Shown: piece after piece, positions 1 to 12,636 of the stretch | Layout of the letters: each line of letters begins with the position of its first letter | How positions within the stretch are numbered: position 1 is the first letter of the stretch | From: Excoecaria cochinchinensis | Taxonomy: Eukaryota > Streptophyta > Magnoliopsida > Malpighiales > Euphorbiaceae | DNA: 64,000 nt | Assembly (NCBI GenBank): GCA_947683425.1 | Contig: CANTUQ010000020.1 | Location: 2,144,001 to 2,208,000 of the forward strand | Direction of reading: 5' to 3' | Notes under the pieces: generated by a model | Told to the model about the DNA's origin: nothing | The model's input: only the letters and a program-made list of their open reading frames with translations | Databases searched by the model: none | Position numbers and translations under genes: made by a program

Positions 1-3000
1 AACGAAATCGGATTGAGGTGAAATTTTGTGTACAACCTAGTTTTCATGTGGTGTAAATTATGGAATTTTATTTGAGTAAATTTGGAATTTGGAAATGAGA
101 GAATTGGATTAAGTTGGGAAAAAAATGGATAATTACTTTATTAATGAGATAATTAATATGCTAGCTACTCTCACCTACCTATTGAATGTGAGAAATTTGT
201 AGATTGGGGGATGTCTTTCATGTTTTTCTTCTCTCTTCTTTTGCTCTTCAAAAGCCGTGGCCTTGTTCTTCATTTTCTCTTCTTTTTTCTTTCATTCTCC
301 CTCATAAATCCATCATTTTCAAGCCCCTCAATTGGAATTGAGCCTCTTTTTAGCTTAAAAGAGAGTGTTAGAGTGCTTTTGAGTAAGAGGAAGAGAAGAA
401 ATCCAAGGATTTCAAGTGAGGGGTTCAAGTTGAGGTAAATAAAATTGAAGAAATTATTTTGATTTCATGGCTTATATTAGTAATTTAAGATGTGTATAAG
501 TTGTTTATGTTATTGGAATTCGTTATTGAAGCAAGAAATTGAAGGATTCTTTTGCTATGGAATTCGGCCATGGAGGAGTTTGAGGGAAAAAACGATTTCC
601 AGGGGAAAAGTTAAAGATAAAGAAGCTTGAGGAGAGTATATCATGGAATTAAGGTTTGTGATTACTCAATCTAATTATTTTCATGTGAAAAATTAGGTTT
701 TATATTATGTTTATATAGTGAATGTGTGTATATTATTTGTATGAGTTAAATTGAAGTGATAGATGAGTTTAAGGAAGCTAAATAAATTGATTAGAATGAT
801 TAATTTAAGAAAAAACTAATTGTAAGTTTTGATGGTAGTGAGACATAATGATATACTTTGGTATATTTAGTATGTACCTAATGATTTAGTGGAATGGAAA
901 TGGATAAACGTGTGAATTGAGATTTAAATTAGTGAAATAAGTGTTAAATGAAGAAAAGAAAAATGTTAGAGGAAACTTGTAATGTGACCGAATGGGTTAG
1001 TAAGAAAAAAGGGATAATTTTATGATATTTATTTGATAATGGAGTGATAAAATGAATAGATGAGTAATTAGATATGGAAAAGAAGATTTAATGAAAAGAA
1101 TGATATGAAAAATTGAATAATTAAGATAATGAACCAAAGATGAAATTAGTGTACTTAATGATATTTAAATCATAAGATGAATATAAGTATAAATTGAAAG
1201 TATAAGTACTTAATTGTAATTAAATGAATGAAATTGAATAATTTGAAGTTAATTTCCCATTATGTCCACGGTGGGAAATACTGCTAAAAGATTGAAGTAG
1301 TTGAATCTATAAGTATATTAAGAATTATTTTTGATTAAATGAATAATTGAAGCATAATTAAAAAGAAAGAATGTGTGGCTTTGGAGTACTTTCATGGCCA
1401 TTTAATGCCCAAAGTATACTTATTATGTAAAATAAGTATAAGATGAATTTCATTGAATTGATGAGATAATTCATTTACGGTACAACATTGATGAGTATGT
1501 TGTATGAATGATAAAATGAAATGAAAACGAACTGTGAATTTAAGTGAATCTGATAAAATCTGAAAAGTGGATCTGAAAGTCTGTTTTGAAAGTTATGGCC
1601 TTTAGTAGTGTCCGGTAGTAATCTAGTTCAGGATATAGTGGCTACCCATAGGGATTCTGCACTGTACTGTTGTGAAGCATGATGACTCCACTAGGTAGGC
1701 CAATGACGGACTACCATACTGATGACTGATATATTGTTTACTGATGTACTGTTTACTGTTTACTGTTACTGTTAAGTGATTCCTTCGGGGTCACTCTATT
1801 CTGCTCTTTTGTGGACCACGTGATCCGTACCCTGTTTATCCGACTCATAGATTTATACTGGAGTGACACTAGGGGCATAATCGTAATTGAAATGAAAAAG
1901 TAAAAGTGATATGGAAGAGTAATAGTGAAATGAAAATTTAAAGCTTAAATGAAAAAGAAGATCTTATTTGGAAAGAAATAAAGTTTAGGGTAAAGGAAGG
2001 AACTTACCTAAATGATAAGTTAAGTGGATAATATTAGTAAACTTAACAAAAAAAATGTAATAATCGAATTGTAAATGATAAATTGAATGGAAAACGACCT
2101 ATATAAAAGAAAATAAGAATACAAGAACCGAAGGGTAGTTTACTGTAAAAATGATTAGTTATGAGACTAATTGGTACACTATAAGTTAAAGAGTTAGTAA
2201 AAGTGTAAACCTACTTAAGATATGATAGAAGTGAAATAAATCACTAAAAGAAGGACCTTATTGTAATCTAATAAAGGTTTAAGAGCAAACTAAAATTTGA
2301 GAGTAAAAGCAAGTTAAATGACAAAGTATAAAGTGAATTTTAAGTCACCTCTACATAAAGAATGTAGGGTTTGAGAACTAAACTGTAATTTGATATGAAA
2401 TTTCTAATATGAGGGCTAATAGGTAATTTGAAAAGTAAATAATGGTTTCAAAAAAAAAGGGAGAAAAAGAAAGAAACTGGTGGCAAAAAAATTGTAATTA
2501 TAGTGTGAAAGAAGAGAATTTGTATTTTATTGAAATATTAGGGACCAAAGTAAACTGTTACCATAATGATGGTACCTAATAGAATAACTTGAAGAGTGAA
2601 GTGAAAATAAAGTTCAATTAAGTAAATGATAAGATTAATGAGTGAAAATAATCAAAGAAATGATTTTGATGTTGATATATACGAGTCAAAAAAAAGTAAG
2701 GGTTAACAGTAAATTGCCTATTACTGTGGCACTGACTAAAGTTTAGTATGTGACCTTAATGAGTTGGAGGAATTAGTTAAAGTGAGTGTTAAATAAGTGA
2801 TAAGAAACAATGTAGGTTAAAAGATCAAAGTGGATCTTGATAAGTAAGAAAAAAATATAGGAAATAAGGTGAAATCGTAATTAAGAAGATAAGAAAGGAC
2901 TAGAAAATATTATGATACTGTAAAGCCTGAATATGAGGACCAAAGTGTATGCATGTATGTATGTGCATGTATATTAGGACTGAAAATCCTTAGATTCGTA

Positions 3001-3367
3001 ATCACCACTGGGCATTCTTAATGCTCAACACGTAGTTTATCTGACTGCGTGCAGGTATCGAGAAGGACGTGTGAGGAGCAGGCGTGCTATCAGCTTTGAG
3101 ATCATATTGGACCTCAAAATTTAAGATGAGTATTATTTGTATTTTTCAGATGGCATGTATATATGACTGTTTAGGATTAACTATCTAAAATATAATATGA
3201 CAGTAAAGAATGTTGTAAATTGTTTGTATGATGTGAAATGCTATAGATAATTATTAGACTGCAACCGGTATAAAGAAAAAAAAATTACTGCATTTGTCAT
3301 AAGCATCGATTTGATCGTAGTGCGTGACACCCGATATCCGCACCTATTGCGGGTATGGGGTGTTACA
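1..3367 (+). mobile_element. 3' part of a long chromovirus-like LTR (start outside window)
   Basis: AT-rich sequence with no coding potential. It ends in GGGGTGTTACA at 3357-3367, the terminus typical of Tekay-type LTRs (compare 10501-10511 and 51727-51737). Just before it, near 3325-3360, is a GC-rich block with ACACCCGATATCCGCACC and its partial inverse. Around 3004-3060 the order 'short inverted repeat, then GCAGGT' matches the conserved late-LTR block of the elements at 7873 and 12415. The LTR start is not in the window, so it is over 3.3 kb, longer than the other LTRs here. The short pyrimidine-rich open frame at 211-438 has no recognisable domain. No primer-binding site follows the end, so this may be a 3' or solo LTR. 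The family is distinct from A, B and Z. Confidence 0.55.
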
Positions 3368-3714
3368 TAACCCCTTGGTCAAATCTTGGTCAAATGCCGG
3401 TTCAAATTGAATCGAACTAGAGGCCAACTTCAGAATGACTTTCGGACGTCGTTTTAGCTCCGATTTCACCACTAGACTCCTTATGACCCACATATCATTT
3501 TTGTGAAATTAAAATTTTTCGGGCGCCAGACAGCCAGGTTCGCTGTATAGCCAACCCGGTGTCACCTGACTCGGAATCACTCTAATTTTAACATACTTAA
3601 CACTGAACTCCGACACTGGTAAACTCACTCCCTACATTGTTTGACACTGCGATTATCATGGTAATACTAGAATAATGCACTGACACTTCTAGACTGGTAT
3701 TTGGCCCATTACAA
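3368..3714. other. unassigned 350-bp segment between LTR end and element A
   Basis: There is no open frame and no primer-binding site. It holds a small direct repeat (CTTGGTCAAA twice near 3376-3395) and an inverted pair AGCCAGGTTCGCT near 3530-3545. The composition resembles an LTR interior read backwards, but I cannot align it to anything else in the window. It separates the upstream LTR from the broken start of element A gag. Confidence 0.3.
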
Positions 3715-4475
3715 AGTATGTGACTCAAACCTATAAAGATGATAAGTGGGCACAGTTCTTGAGTTTGAAGCAGAGGGCAATGACGATTTCAGAGTTCGCG
3801 AAATAGTTTAACCACCTTGCCAAGTATGCTCCTGAAGGTGTTGTGACAGAGGAATTTAGATGTCGACATTTTGAGAATGGGTTGAATGAGTCATTGAGGG
3901 CTATGCTAATCTCACTGATGAGTACTCCAGGTATTGGGTATTATCAGATTGTGCAAGCAGCTGTGAGGGCCGAGAGGTATGAGTCGGTTCTGAGAGAGAG
4001 AGCTCAGAGGAGGAATCCCCCTCGTGGTGAATTTGGATCGTCATCATCATCGGTTAAGAGGTCTAGGAACCCGCATGATGAATCTTCTTTAGGTCCAGCT
4101 TCGAGAGGCAGAAGGCGAGCTTCTGCTAGGGGTTCTGGTTTTGGGTTGAGGCAGTTCTGGGTTGAGGCCTGATGTGTTGCCAGAGTATTCGCACTGCAGT
4201 AAATGCCATTGGGGTGAGTGTAGGTGGCTCACGGGTGGTTGTTTCAGATGTGGCAGCACTGATCACTACTTGGCTAATTGTCCGAAGTTTAGTGAGACGT
4301 CTGGTGATCAGCAAGAGGCTAGCAGAGTTGGTTTTAATGCTCCGTAAGCTAGTCGTGGTAGAGGCCGAGGTAGAGGTCGAGGTGGTCGACATAGAGAGGG
4401 AGCTCCATCAGAGTCAGTTGATCGTCCTTCGACGGTTCCTGCTAGAGCGTATGCCATGAGAGCTCGGGATGAGCA
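3715..4475 (+). pseudogene. gag: element A gag remnant (Tekay-type chromovirus)
   Basis: Homology to the gag of element B starts abruptly at about 3715 (codons for WAQFLSLKQRA follow), so the LTR, primer site and N-terminal half of gag are missing. The capsid C-terminal part at 3843-4160 is followed, in another frame, by a CCHC knuckle CFRCGSTDHYLANC (C-x2-C-x4-H-x4-C) at 4240-4281. Upstream of it is the CxxCHWGECRWLTGGC segment also found in element B. In the family this protein packages RNA in virus-like particles. Stops and frameshifts (near 3806, 4140 and 4346) make it non-functional. Confidence 0.85.
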
Positions 4476-5765
4476 AGATGCCCCTGATGTGATTGCTGGT
4501 AAGTTCCTACTCTTTGATATTGAGTTATATGTTATAATTGACCCTGGCTCCACACACTCATATTTGTGCACAAGTATATTGTTTGATAAGATGCATGATG
4601 TTGACCAGTTAGATTATGAGGTTGTGTGACTAGTCCTTTAGGGCATAGTGTCAACGTAAATAGAGTGCATAGGAATTGTCCCCTTTTGGTTTAGGGAGTT
4701 GAGTTTCCTGCTGATTTGATTGAGTTGCCTTTCCAGGAGTTTGATATGATTTTGGGAATGGATTGGCATGATAAGCACCGGGTAGTGGTTGATTGTCATA
4801 GGAAGGTAGTTGTGTTGCGAGATAGAGATTGGTCTTTAGTGGTGTTTAAAGGATTGGGTTCGAGTTCTTTGAGTAATGTGATCTCTGCCATGCAAGCTAA
4901 GAGATTTATGAGAAAGGGTTGTGAGGCATTCTTAGCAGTTGTTCTGGATTCGAAGCGCGATTAGGTAGAGATTGATGGTATCCCCGTTATTAGGGAGTTT
5001 CGTGATGTGTTTCCAAGTGAATTGCCTTGTTTGCCTCCCGAGAGAGAAGTGGAGTTGTCCATGGAGATTATGCTGGGTACTTCACCCATTTCGAAAGCAC
5101 CTTATCGAATGGCTCCTGTAGAGTTGAGAGAACTCAAAACTCAGCTACAAGAGTTATTGGATAAGGGGTTTATTCGACCTAGCATATCTCCAGGGGGAGC
5201 CCCGGTTTTGTTTGTCAAGAAGAAAGATGGCTCTTTGAGGATGTGTATCAACTATAGGCAAATTAGCAAGGTCACAATGAAGAACAAGTATCCCTTGCCT
5301 AGAGTAGAGAATTTGTTTGATCAGCTTAGAGGTGCGAGTGTCTTTTCGAAGATTGACCTTCGATCGGGTTATTATCAACTACGAGTTCAGGATGCGGATG
5401 TGGTTAAGACTACATTTCGGACGCGATATGGCCATTATGAGTTTCTTATGATGCCGTTTGGTTTGACCAATGCACCTGCGGCTTTTATGGATTTGATGAA
5501 TCGAGTGTTTCGGCCATATCTCGATCGATTCGTTGTAGTGTTTATAGATGATATTTTGGTTTTCTCAAAGGATGAGAATGAGCACGAAGAGCATCTTCGG
5601 TTAGTATTGCAAGTTTTGAGGGAGCACCGTTTGTTTGCGAAGCTAAGCAAGTGTGACTTTTGGCTTCGAGAGGTGTCTTTCTTGGGTCATATTGTATCGG
5701 CTAAGGGTATGCAAGTGGATCCAGCTAAGATTGAGGTGATTGTGGATTGGAAAGCGCCTAGGGAA
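4476..5765 (+). pseudogene. pol: element A protease and reverse transcriptase remnant
   Basis: The aspartic protease motif DPGSTHSY lies at 4540-4563. A frameshift and stops (for example TGA near 4627 and TAG near 4695) follow. The RT frame at 5007-5765 is intact over most of the domain: LLDKGFIRPSISP, INYRQISKVT, IDLRSGYYQLRV, MPFGLTNAPAAF and the catalytic FIDD at 5541-5552. The block matches element B closely. In the family, PR processes Gag-Pol and RT copies the RNA. The frame breaks at about 5765. Confidence 0.88.
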
Positions 5766-6418
5766 TGTTCTGGAAGTGATAAGCTTCCTTGGTTTGGCAG
5801 GCTACTACCGTCGGTTTGTGAAGGGTTTTTCGGTCATAGTTGCTCCTATGACTAGATTGTTAAGGAAAGGAGTCAGATTTGAATGGTCAGATAATTATCA
5901 GCTGTGCTTTGAGAGGTTGAAGAGTTTTCTAGTTGAAGCTCCTGTACTGATTCAACCCATCTCGGGTAAAGAGTTTGTGATGTACAGTGATGCTTCAGGT
6001 ATTGGACTCGGTTGTGTGTTGATGCAAGAGGGTAAAGTTGTGGCTTATGCATCTCATCAAGCCACATGAGAAGAACTATCCGATGCATGATTTGGAATTG
6101 GCAGCTGTGATCTTTGCTTTGAAGATCTGGCGGCATTATCTGTATGGGGAGAAATGTCGGATCTTTACGAATCATAAGAGTTTGAAATATCTCCTCACAC
6201 AGAAAGAGTTGAACATGAGACAGCATCGATGGTTAGAGTTGTTCAATGACTACGACTGCATTGTGGATTACCATCCGGGTAAAGCCAATGTGGTTGCATA
6301 TGCTTTGAGTGAGAATTCGGTTTCGGCTTTGTTTTTTAGGCATTTCAAATGGAGATTTGATTTAGATGGTGCTTTGCTTGACCAATTGAGAGTGCAGCCT
6401 ACTTTGAGGTAGTCTATT
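5766..6418 (+). pseudogene. pol: element A RT connection and RNase H remnant
   Basis: It continues the RT domain in another frame (SFLGLAGYYRRFVKGFS at about 5776-5826). The RNase H core follows with YSDASGIGLGCVLMQ (5980-6025) and, after another frame change at about 6060, LELAAVIFALKIWRHYLYG, FTNHKSLKYLLTQKEL and a YHPGKANVVAYALS end. The consensus FTDHKSL is changed to FTNHKSL, which removes an acidic residue. There is only one RNase H, as expected for chromoviruses and unlike the Tat elements in this window. Confidence 0.85.
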
Positions 6419-7857
6419 GTGGATGCTCAGAATGATGATGTGAGACTGCAGCGGGTTTTACAAGAGCTTCAATAGGGTAAGCAGTCTAAGTTTTCAATTT
6501 TAGATGGCGTGCTTATGTATAGGGATCGCTTGCGTGTACCCGAGAATGATTAGTTAAGGAAGAAACTTTTGAGTGAAGCACACACTACAGTCTTTACTAT
6601 GCATCTTGGTAGTGAGAAGATGTACCGAGATATGAAGCAGTTCTACTGGTGGTCTGGGATGAAGATAGCTATTGTGGAATTCGTGGCAAAGTGTTTGGCA
6701 TGTCAGCAGGTAAAGGCTGAGCATCAAGTCCCTTCGGGATTGCTCACTCCTTTGTCTGTTCCTCAGTGGAAATGGGATGATATTGCCATGGATTTTGTGT
6801 CGGGTTTGCCAGTGACACAGAGGAAGCATGACTCGGTTTGGGTTATTGTGGATCGGCTTACGAATTCAGCGCATTTTGTGCCGGTTAGAGTGGATAACTC
6901 GAATGGATAAGTTGCCCAGTGTGTATGTGGATGAGGTAGTTCAGTTTCATTGAGTGCCTTTGTCAATAGTTTCAGATCGGGATCCAAGGTTCACATCTAA
7001 GTTTTGGAAAGAATTCCAGAGAGCTTTGGGTACCAAGTTGAACTTCAACACAGCGTTTCATCCTCAAACAGATGGTCAGTCCGAGCGAGTTATCTAGATT
7101 TTAGAGGATATGCTTAGGGCTTGTGCTTTGGATTTTTCTGGTAGTTGGGATCAGTATGTGCGGCTTATGGAGTTTGCCTACAACAACAGTTATCAGTCAA
7201 GCATTAGTATGTCACCATTTGAGGCTTTATATGGTCGACCATTTAGGACTCCAGTTTGTTGGACAGAGTTGACTGAGATATCTTTTATTGTTCTAGAGAT
7301 GATTAGAGATACCGAAGAGAAGATCAGAGTTGTGCAACGGAATTCGAAGGTGGTTAAGGATAGGCAGAGATCCTATGCCAATCTAAAGAGAAAGGATATT
7401 CGGTTTGAAGTCGGGGACAAAGTTTCCCTTAAGGTTTCACCTTGGACGAAAGTTTTGCGGTTTGGTAAGAAAGGTAAACTTAGTCCTCAGTTCATTGGAC
7501 CTTTTAAGATTTTGGATAGAGTTGGTCCGGTAACCTATAGGTTGGCCTTACTGATGGAGTTGGCTAAGATGCATGACGTCTTCCATGTTTCCATGTTTCG
7601 ACGGTATAGATTGGATCCGTCGCATGTATTGTAAGTTCAAGATGTTCGAATTCAGCCGAATTACTCTTATGATGAAGAGCCGAAAGCTATTATAGCTCCG
7701 AAAGTGCGACAGTTGAGAAACAAGCAAATCCCTCTAGTCAAGGTTCTTTGGCAACATCACGGAGTCGAAGAAGCGACTTAGGAGCCGGAGGCGACAATGA
7801 GGATTCAGTATCCGCATTTGTTCAATTCAGGTGAGAATTTCGAGGACGAAATTCTTG
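6419..7857 (+). pseudogene. pol: element A integrase with C-terminal chromodomain remnant
   Basis: The HHCC zinc-finger part runs at about 6570-6720 (TVFTMHLGSEKMYRDMKQFYWWSGM, read in two pieces, then CLACQQVKAEHQ). The catalytic core follows with the first Asp in DDIAMDFVSG, the second in SDRDPRF (about 6976) and the Glu in TDGQSERV (about 7070-7092). The C-terminal ILDRVGPVTYRLAL segment is followed in the same frame, beyond a TAA at 7632-7634, by a chromodomain-like stretch IPLVKVLWQHHGVEEAT-stop-EPEATM (about 7725-7800). Chromodomain and clade motifs support Tekay/Del. Several stops are visible, among them a TAG replacing Trp inside the chromodomain. Confidence 0.87.
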
Positions 7858-7872
7858 TTAGTAGGGCAGAGT
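7858..7872 (+). other. polypurine tract of element A
   Basis: Purine-rich AGTAGGGCAGAG lies directly upstream of the 3' LTR. In LTR retrotransposons this primes plus-strand DNA synthesis. The matching site in element B is AAGGAGGGGAGTA, before 49077. Confidence 0.6.
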
Positions 7873-10511
7873 TATAACATCCCGATTCCCCCCTAATAGT
7901 TTAAGCCATATTTGCCATGAGTATGCGTGCATGTGTGAGAGTTTTGGCATGTGTCAAGGGCATTTTGTGTAAAATGCATGTTTTTTTGGGTTGTAATATT
8001 GTGTGGGTGAATATATGTTAGTAGGGTGTATGTGCATTGAGTTGTATTAGTGTGTGGATGCTCACATGTTGGTAGGGTGTGCATTAGTGAGGATAGCATT
8101 GTGTGTGTTGTAGTGCTTGTGGGTAGGGTGTGAGTGATCAAATCCCATTAATAAGGAAGTGACATGTGTCTAGGGTTAGAAAAAGAGTAAATAGAAGAAG
8201 AAAGAGAAAAGGGAAAGCAGATTTTGCTTCCTCTTCCCCGTTTCTCCTCTTCTCTCTACTTCTCTTCTTCCTTTTCTCATTTCTAGAGTGCCCTAGCTTG
8301 GATCAAAGAGATTGTTGGTGGGAATTGATCATCCCTTAACCTCTAGTTAGTAAGTTGTTGCTTTTTCCTTTTCTTCTTCATCTTTTCTTCTTCTTTATTC
8401 CACTCTTCTTAATTTTCTAGTTTGGAGTTTTGATTTGGGTTTATTGTGTTAGTATGACTTTTGGGTACGCTTGTTAGTTGAGCCTCCTCGCAATCCCAAT
8501 GGAAAGGAGAAGGCAAGTGGTAGTAGTGCTCAGTAATTTGGAGCTAAGGAATTTCAGGTTTGGGATTTTGTTTGGAAATTATGTGCATTTTAATAATTTT
8601 GGTTCCTTGTTGATTTTCTAGAAATTTTATGGTTATTGGAGTCTATAATGATTTATATGTTATAAGTTTTGATTATGTTGAGTTAATAACTTAGATTGTG
8701 ACTTGTTTTGGATTATTTATACATTTGATTATTTTTGGATTGCAAATTGCTGAATTTTTGGTTTGGATGATTTGATCTTGGTTATTATATGATTTCCTTG
8801 GATTATGAGCTAAATAGGTGGGTTTTATGTTGATTTTTATGAGTTCATTATTTAATTTTGAAGTACGTTAGATTTAATTTTTAGTTGTGTGGAATTCTGG
8901 CATATTTCTATGTTTTGGCATTTTACACGGCTGTATGGATTTCCATACCGCCGTGTAAAAGCATTGTTAGTTTGCTGATCTGTCGAGCCACATGGTGGTA
9001 AGGAATCCCATACCACCGCGTAAATTCTCTCTGGACACTTGAGGGAATGTCATCCAACTCGTGCGAGACAGCATGACTCGTACTGCCTTTAGCGTGTACA
9101 AATTGTGAAGTTGGGCAAGCAGTGGGTGAGCAGTGGAGCAGCACGACTCGTGCTTACTGGGAGGAGTATTGCCGCAAGCCGTGTTTTAGAACATGACTTG
9201 CGACAGATAGGGAAGCGACACGAGTCGTGTCCCTCATGCAAGACTCGTGCTCCCCCGTTTCACACGGCAGTATGGGTAAACCATACCGCCGTGTAAAACG
9301 CTTCTGCCTCCAATTTTTGTAAAGTGTTCACTTGTGCCTTTTTCGATCCTTTTTCTTTTAATTTGGGTTTTTAATCTTTATTTGTATATTATTAATTAGT
9401 AAATGATATTAATTGGCATTTCAATTTAGCCAAATAATATTTATGGTAAATTGTATCGCATGTTGCATGTGGAATATAATTGGATTATGTATGTCTTATT
9501 TTCTAATGCTTGATATAAATAGTATAAGATATTTAAAGGTGATTTCTTTATGCATGACCTTCAAGAGTCAGTCTAGTGGATAGTTAGGCATACCTAAAAG
9601 AGTCCTTTTGCTGCAGCCTCTGTACTGTTCTGGACCCTGATCAGGTCCGCATTTAGTTCCTCGCGAACTTCTACGTGTTCGGATCTTGTTTAAGATCCCT
9701 TTGTAAAATGTTTTGAAAAGAGATAATATGATATCGTTTTCCCGATTCGTACCTGTAAGGTACCGCTATGTGTCGATTCATACCCATAAGGTACCGCTAC
9801 GCGTTTACTAGTTATCCACTACTATGAGTCAGCAGGTGTTATGATTTGTTTTGATATACTTATGAGAATGTGATCCGAATGAGTATGATTATAAGTATTG
9901 AATCTGAATGACTCTATTATGAGCATATGAATCTGTTGGCATATGAATGTGTTTATTGAACCTTTTGAATGGTGATGAATGGAATTCTATTGTGATTATA
10001 TCTTGTGATATTTAGTATGACATTATGTATGTGATTTGCCTTGACGACCATTGTGAATAGCTGTCCATATATTATTGTTTGTTTCCCCACTAAGTGTTAT
10101 CGCTTAGCATGGTGTTTTCACCTGCGCACGTGCGGAAGGTGTATAGTTTTTGGGAGAGTCGCCGCCAGTCAAGCCAATACAGTGGGATTGTTGATAGGGC
10201 ATAGTTTCTTTTTGTATTATCGTTATTTTGTAATAGTGATATCTCTATTGTATATAGCTTTGTAAGCTTTCGCTATGTATCTCTGACTGATGTAATTATG
10301 TTGGTATCAGAACAATTATGTAATTGAATATTGTTATTTTATGAATGAATGATCTTTTGGTTTTAAAGTTTTAATTTCTGTTATTATATGCATGTTTATA
10401 TTATGCGAATGTATGTATGCTCCATCCTGTATGTTGTGTGACACCCCTGCTCGTACGGGTTCTCACTCCCTCGCGGATGGGTTCCCCTACGTATGGGTAG
10501 GAGGTGTTACA
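7873..10511 (+). mobile_element. 3' LTR of element A (Tekay-type)
   Basis: It starts TATAACATCCCGATTCCC (TG mutated to TA) just after the chromodomain and polypurine tract. It ends GAGGTGTTACA at 10501-10511, preceded by a GC-rich block GTGACACCCC...GGGTAGGAGGTG. Length is about 2.64 kb. Inside are a GT-rich start, a pyrimidine-rich patch at about 8225-8400, three related 40-bp palindromes at 8921-9300, and blocks shared with elements B and Z: GGACCCTGATCAGGTCC near 9637 and CCCCACTAAGTGTTATCGCTTAGCA near 10086. No 5' LTR partner lies in the window. Confidence 0.8.
8921..9300. repeat. three copies of a 40-bp palindrome with ACTCGTGC repeats between them
   Basis: Arm TTTTACACGGCTGTATGGA at 8921-8939 pairs with 8942-8960 at 18 of 19 positions. 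A degenerate copy lies at about 8988-9023. A third copy spans 9258-9300 with arms matching 17 of 19. The spacers hold inverted and direct copies of GACTCGTGC and CACGAGTCGTG. The whole block is clearly more GC-rich than the surrounding LTR. Confidence 0.75.
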
Positions 10512-12414
10512 TGATTTCTGCAGGGCCACTGACTCGAGCGTGACCTCCCGTCTGAGCACGATAGTCCCCTCTCTGTTTCAAAATGTTTTTGAAAGATCTT
10601 CTTCTTTGCATGGTTTCTCATTTATACTCTACATTTATGATTTAAAATGCGAATTATGCAATTTATCCCCATGCATAGTAATTATTAAAATATGAGAATT
10701 TTGATCTACTATTATTGTGTTATAAATGTATATGTGTAATGAAATGTAAGCTTATCTGTTAAGTTTAAATGAATGCATGATGATTAATAATATGATTACG
10801 TTTAATATGTTCTTATGAATACTTCAATCTATGAAACCACACGTGATTAGTTTTGAATATGATAAATGTAATTGTACATATGATATGCAAATATATGATT
10901 GCATGTGATCATAAAAGAATGTTACAAGTATTTAATGGAAGTATTTAATGAAATGTATATATATATAAGTGAAACGTGACGAATTCAATAATGATATGGA
11001 AAATTTAGCCTGCATGAGTCAATCGTGGATAGATAGGCATGCCTATAGAGTTCTGATGCTGTAGCCCTTTGTTTTGTTCTGGACCCTAATCAGGTTCCCG
11101 TTTGGTTCCTTGCGAACCTCAATGTGTATGGATCTTGTTTAAGATCCCCCAATGTGAAAATATTTTCAATAAGAAAATAAGATATTGCTTTTCGCTTGTA
11201 CCCACGGGTACTCCCAATGTGTTCTGTTTACTCGCTTATCCACCCTCTTAACTTAGCAGGCAATTAAAAGAATAACAGAATGTGAATGAATTGATAAGTT
11301 TTGTGAGGATGTGCAAAGAGCTAAGTCAATAAGTATTCGAAAGTGTTTACGAAAATGTTAAGCTTGTGCTTTACGCACTCAAATGTTCTGCATCCTTGAT
11401 GGACTCGAATGTGAAATGTGTGGTATATTTGGGTACCTTTATGTTTTGTGTATTAAGTCAATGTCTATTAAATGTTAAGAGATAAAATACATGATGTTTA
11501 TTCAAATAAGCTTGTGTGTATAATCTTGATTTTATGTGAATTTGCATGTGGATAATACATGTTATAAATCTGTTTAAAGGTTAAGTGTATGATGGTCTGT
11601 ATGAAGTTTTTGTAAAGAATAATTGGGATAATTGATATGCATGTTTTCTATAGTTGAATAATCAAAGAATGAATTTTATGTATATATTCGTTTACATGTT
11701 TGAATTGAGAACATAGGTATGTTATGTAATTGATTGTCTTCTGAACATTAGCTTGGATGACCAATGTAAGTATATCGGTAAGGAATCTTTGTGTAAAGTT
11801 TGTTAGTTTTCGATGGACATGATGATTGCATTTGATTTATAGTTAAAGGGAAATAAAGTGGTAAGTATGATATAGATAACTGAATTTAGGAAATAAGTTA
11901 TGATTGAACCTAGAATAAGTGTGTCAGATTTTCTGTAGAACTATGTGGTTCTGATTCCCCAACCATAGGGGTACGTAGGAAGCTTGGAATAACAGTTCAA
12001 GCCTGAACCAAATCTTAGAATTGAAGCGTTTTGGTTTTGAGCAATTTAATAGGTAAAATAAATGAAATGTTTTAACTTAAGTATCGGCACTATAATCTGC
12101 CTGAATTTGGAAATATCTGTAATAAGGTTCTAAGTCTTTTACTTAATAAGCAAAAATGTATTTTGAGTAGTTTATAATGTATGTTTATCTCTAAGATAAA
12201 TTAAGCAAATTAGACAACTGATGAGCATGCATAATGTATCTATGATTAAAAAGCAAATAAGAATTTCTGTTTATGGTTTATAAGACGGTAGTGTAAATGT
12301 AATTGCTTAAGTTTCCATAACAATATAATGATATTCGTTTGTAATAACTTTAGCCAGCATTCCTCTATGTTTATATATATATATTGATTTGCATGTGTTT
12401 TCCTCGGCAACCAC
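10512..12414 (+). mobile_element. LTR of element Z, first part (Tekay-type, split by element B)
   Basis: Non-coding. It shares the late-LTR order of Tekay-type LTRs: GC-rich CTGACTCGAGCGTGACC at 10531, the block ending ATAGGCATGCCTATAGAG at about 11033-11051, GGACCCTAATCAGGTTCC at about 11084, and a GGCAACCAC tail at 12406-12414. That tail is continued by the CTATTGTGAGTGG found after element B at 51344. Its own start is missing; it abuts the 3' LTR end of A at 10511, so A or an A-containing piece probably sits in it too. Apart from LTR sequence I see no gene here. Confidence 0.55.
12410..12414. other. target-site duplication of element B, left copy (diverged)
   Basis: ACCAC lies directly before the LTR start; the right copy at 51343-51347 is ACTAT. 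Three of five bases match and both mismatches are C versus T. In related LTRs the uninterrupted sequence reads GTCCACTGTGAGTGG or GACCATTGTGAAT, which fits a 5-bp duplication at this point. Confidence 0.5.
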
Positions 12415-12636
12415 TGTAACGCCCCGTTCTCACCCTAGTAGTATGAGCCTTGTGTGCATGTGATCTTGTATGTTCAATTTTGGTATGTGTTATCCATATG
12501 TTTTTGTTTGGTTTAAATTATAATATTGTGTATTTTTGGGGTATTGCTTGGGTGTGAGTGTTTATATGGGAGTAGGGTGTGTTGGGATGAGGCTAATTTT
12601 ATGTGTAGGAGAGAGGATGGTTTGGGATGAGGCTAC

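Noticed and set aside
211..438. 75-codon frame with a Phe/Leu-rich start resembling a signal peptide
   Set aside because: It lies in a pyrimidine-rich LTR leader; similar pyrimidine runs occur in the other LTRs without a conserved frame.
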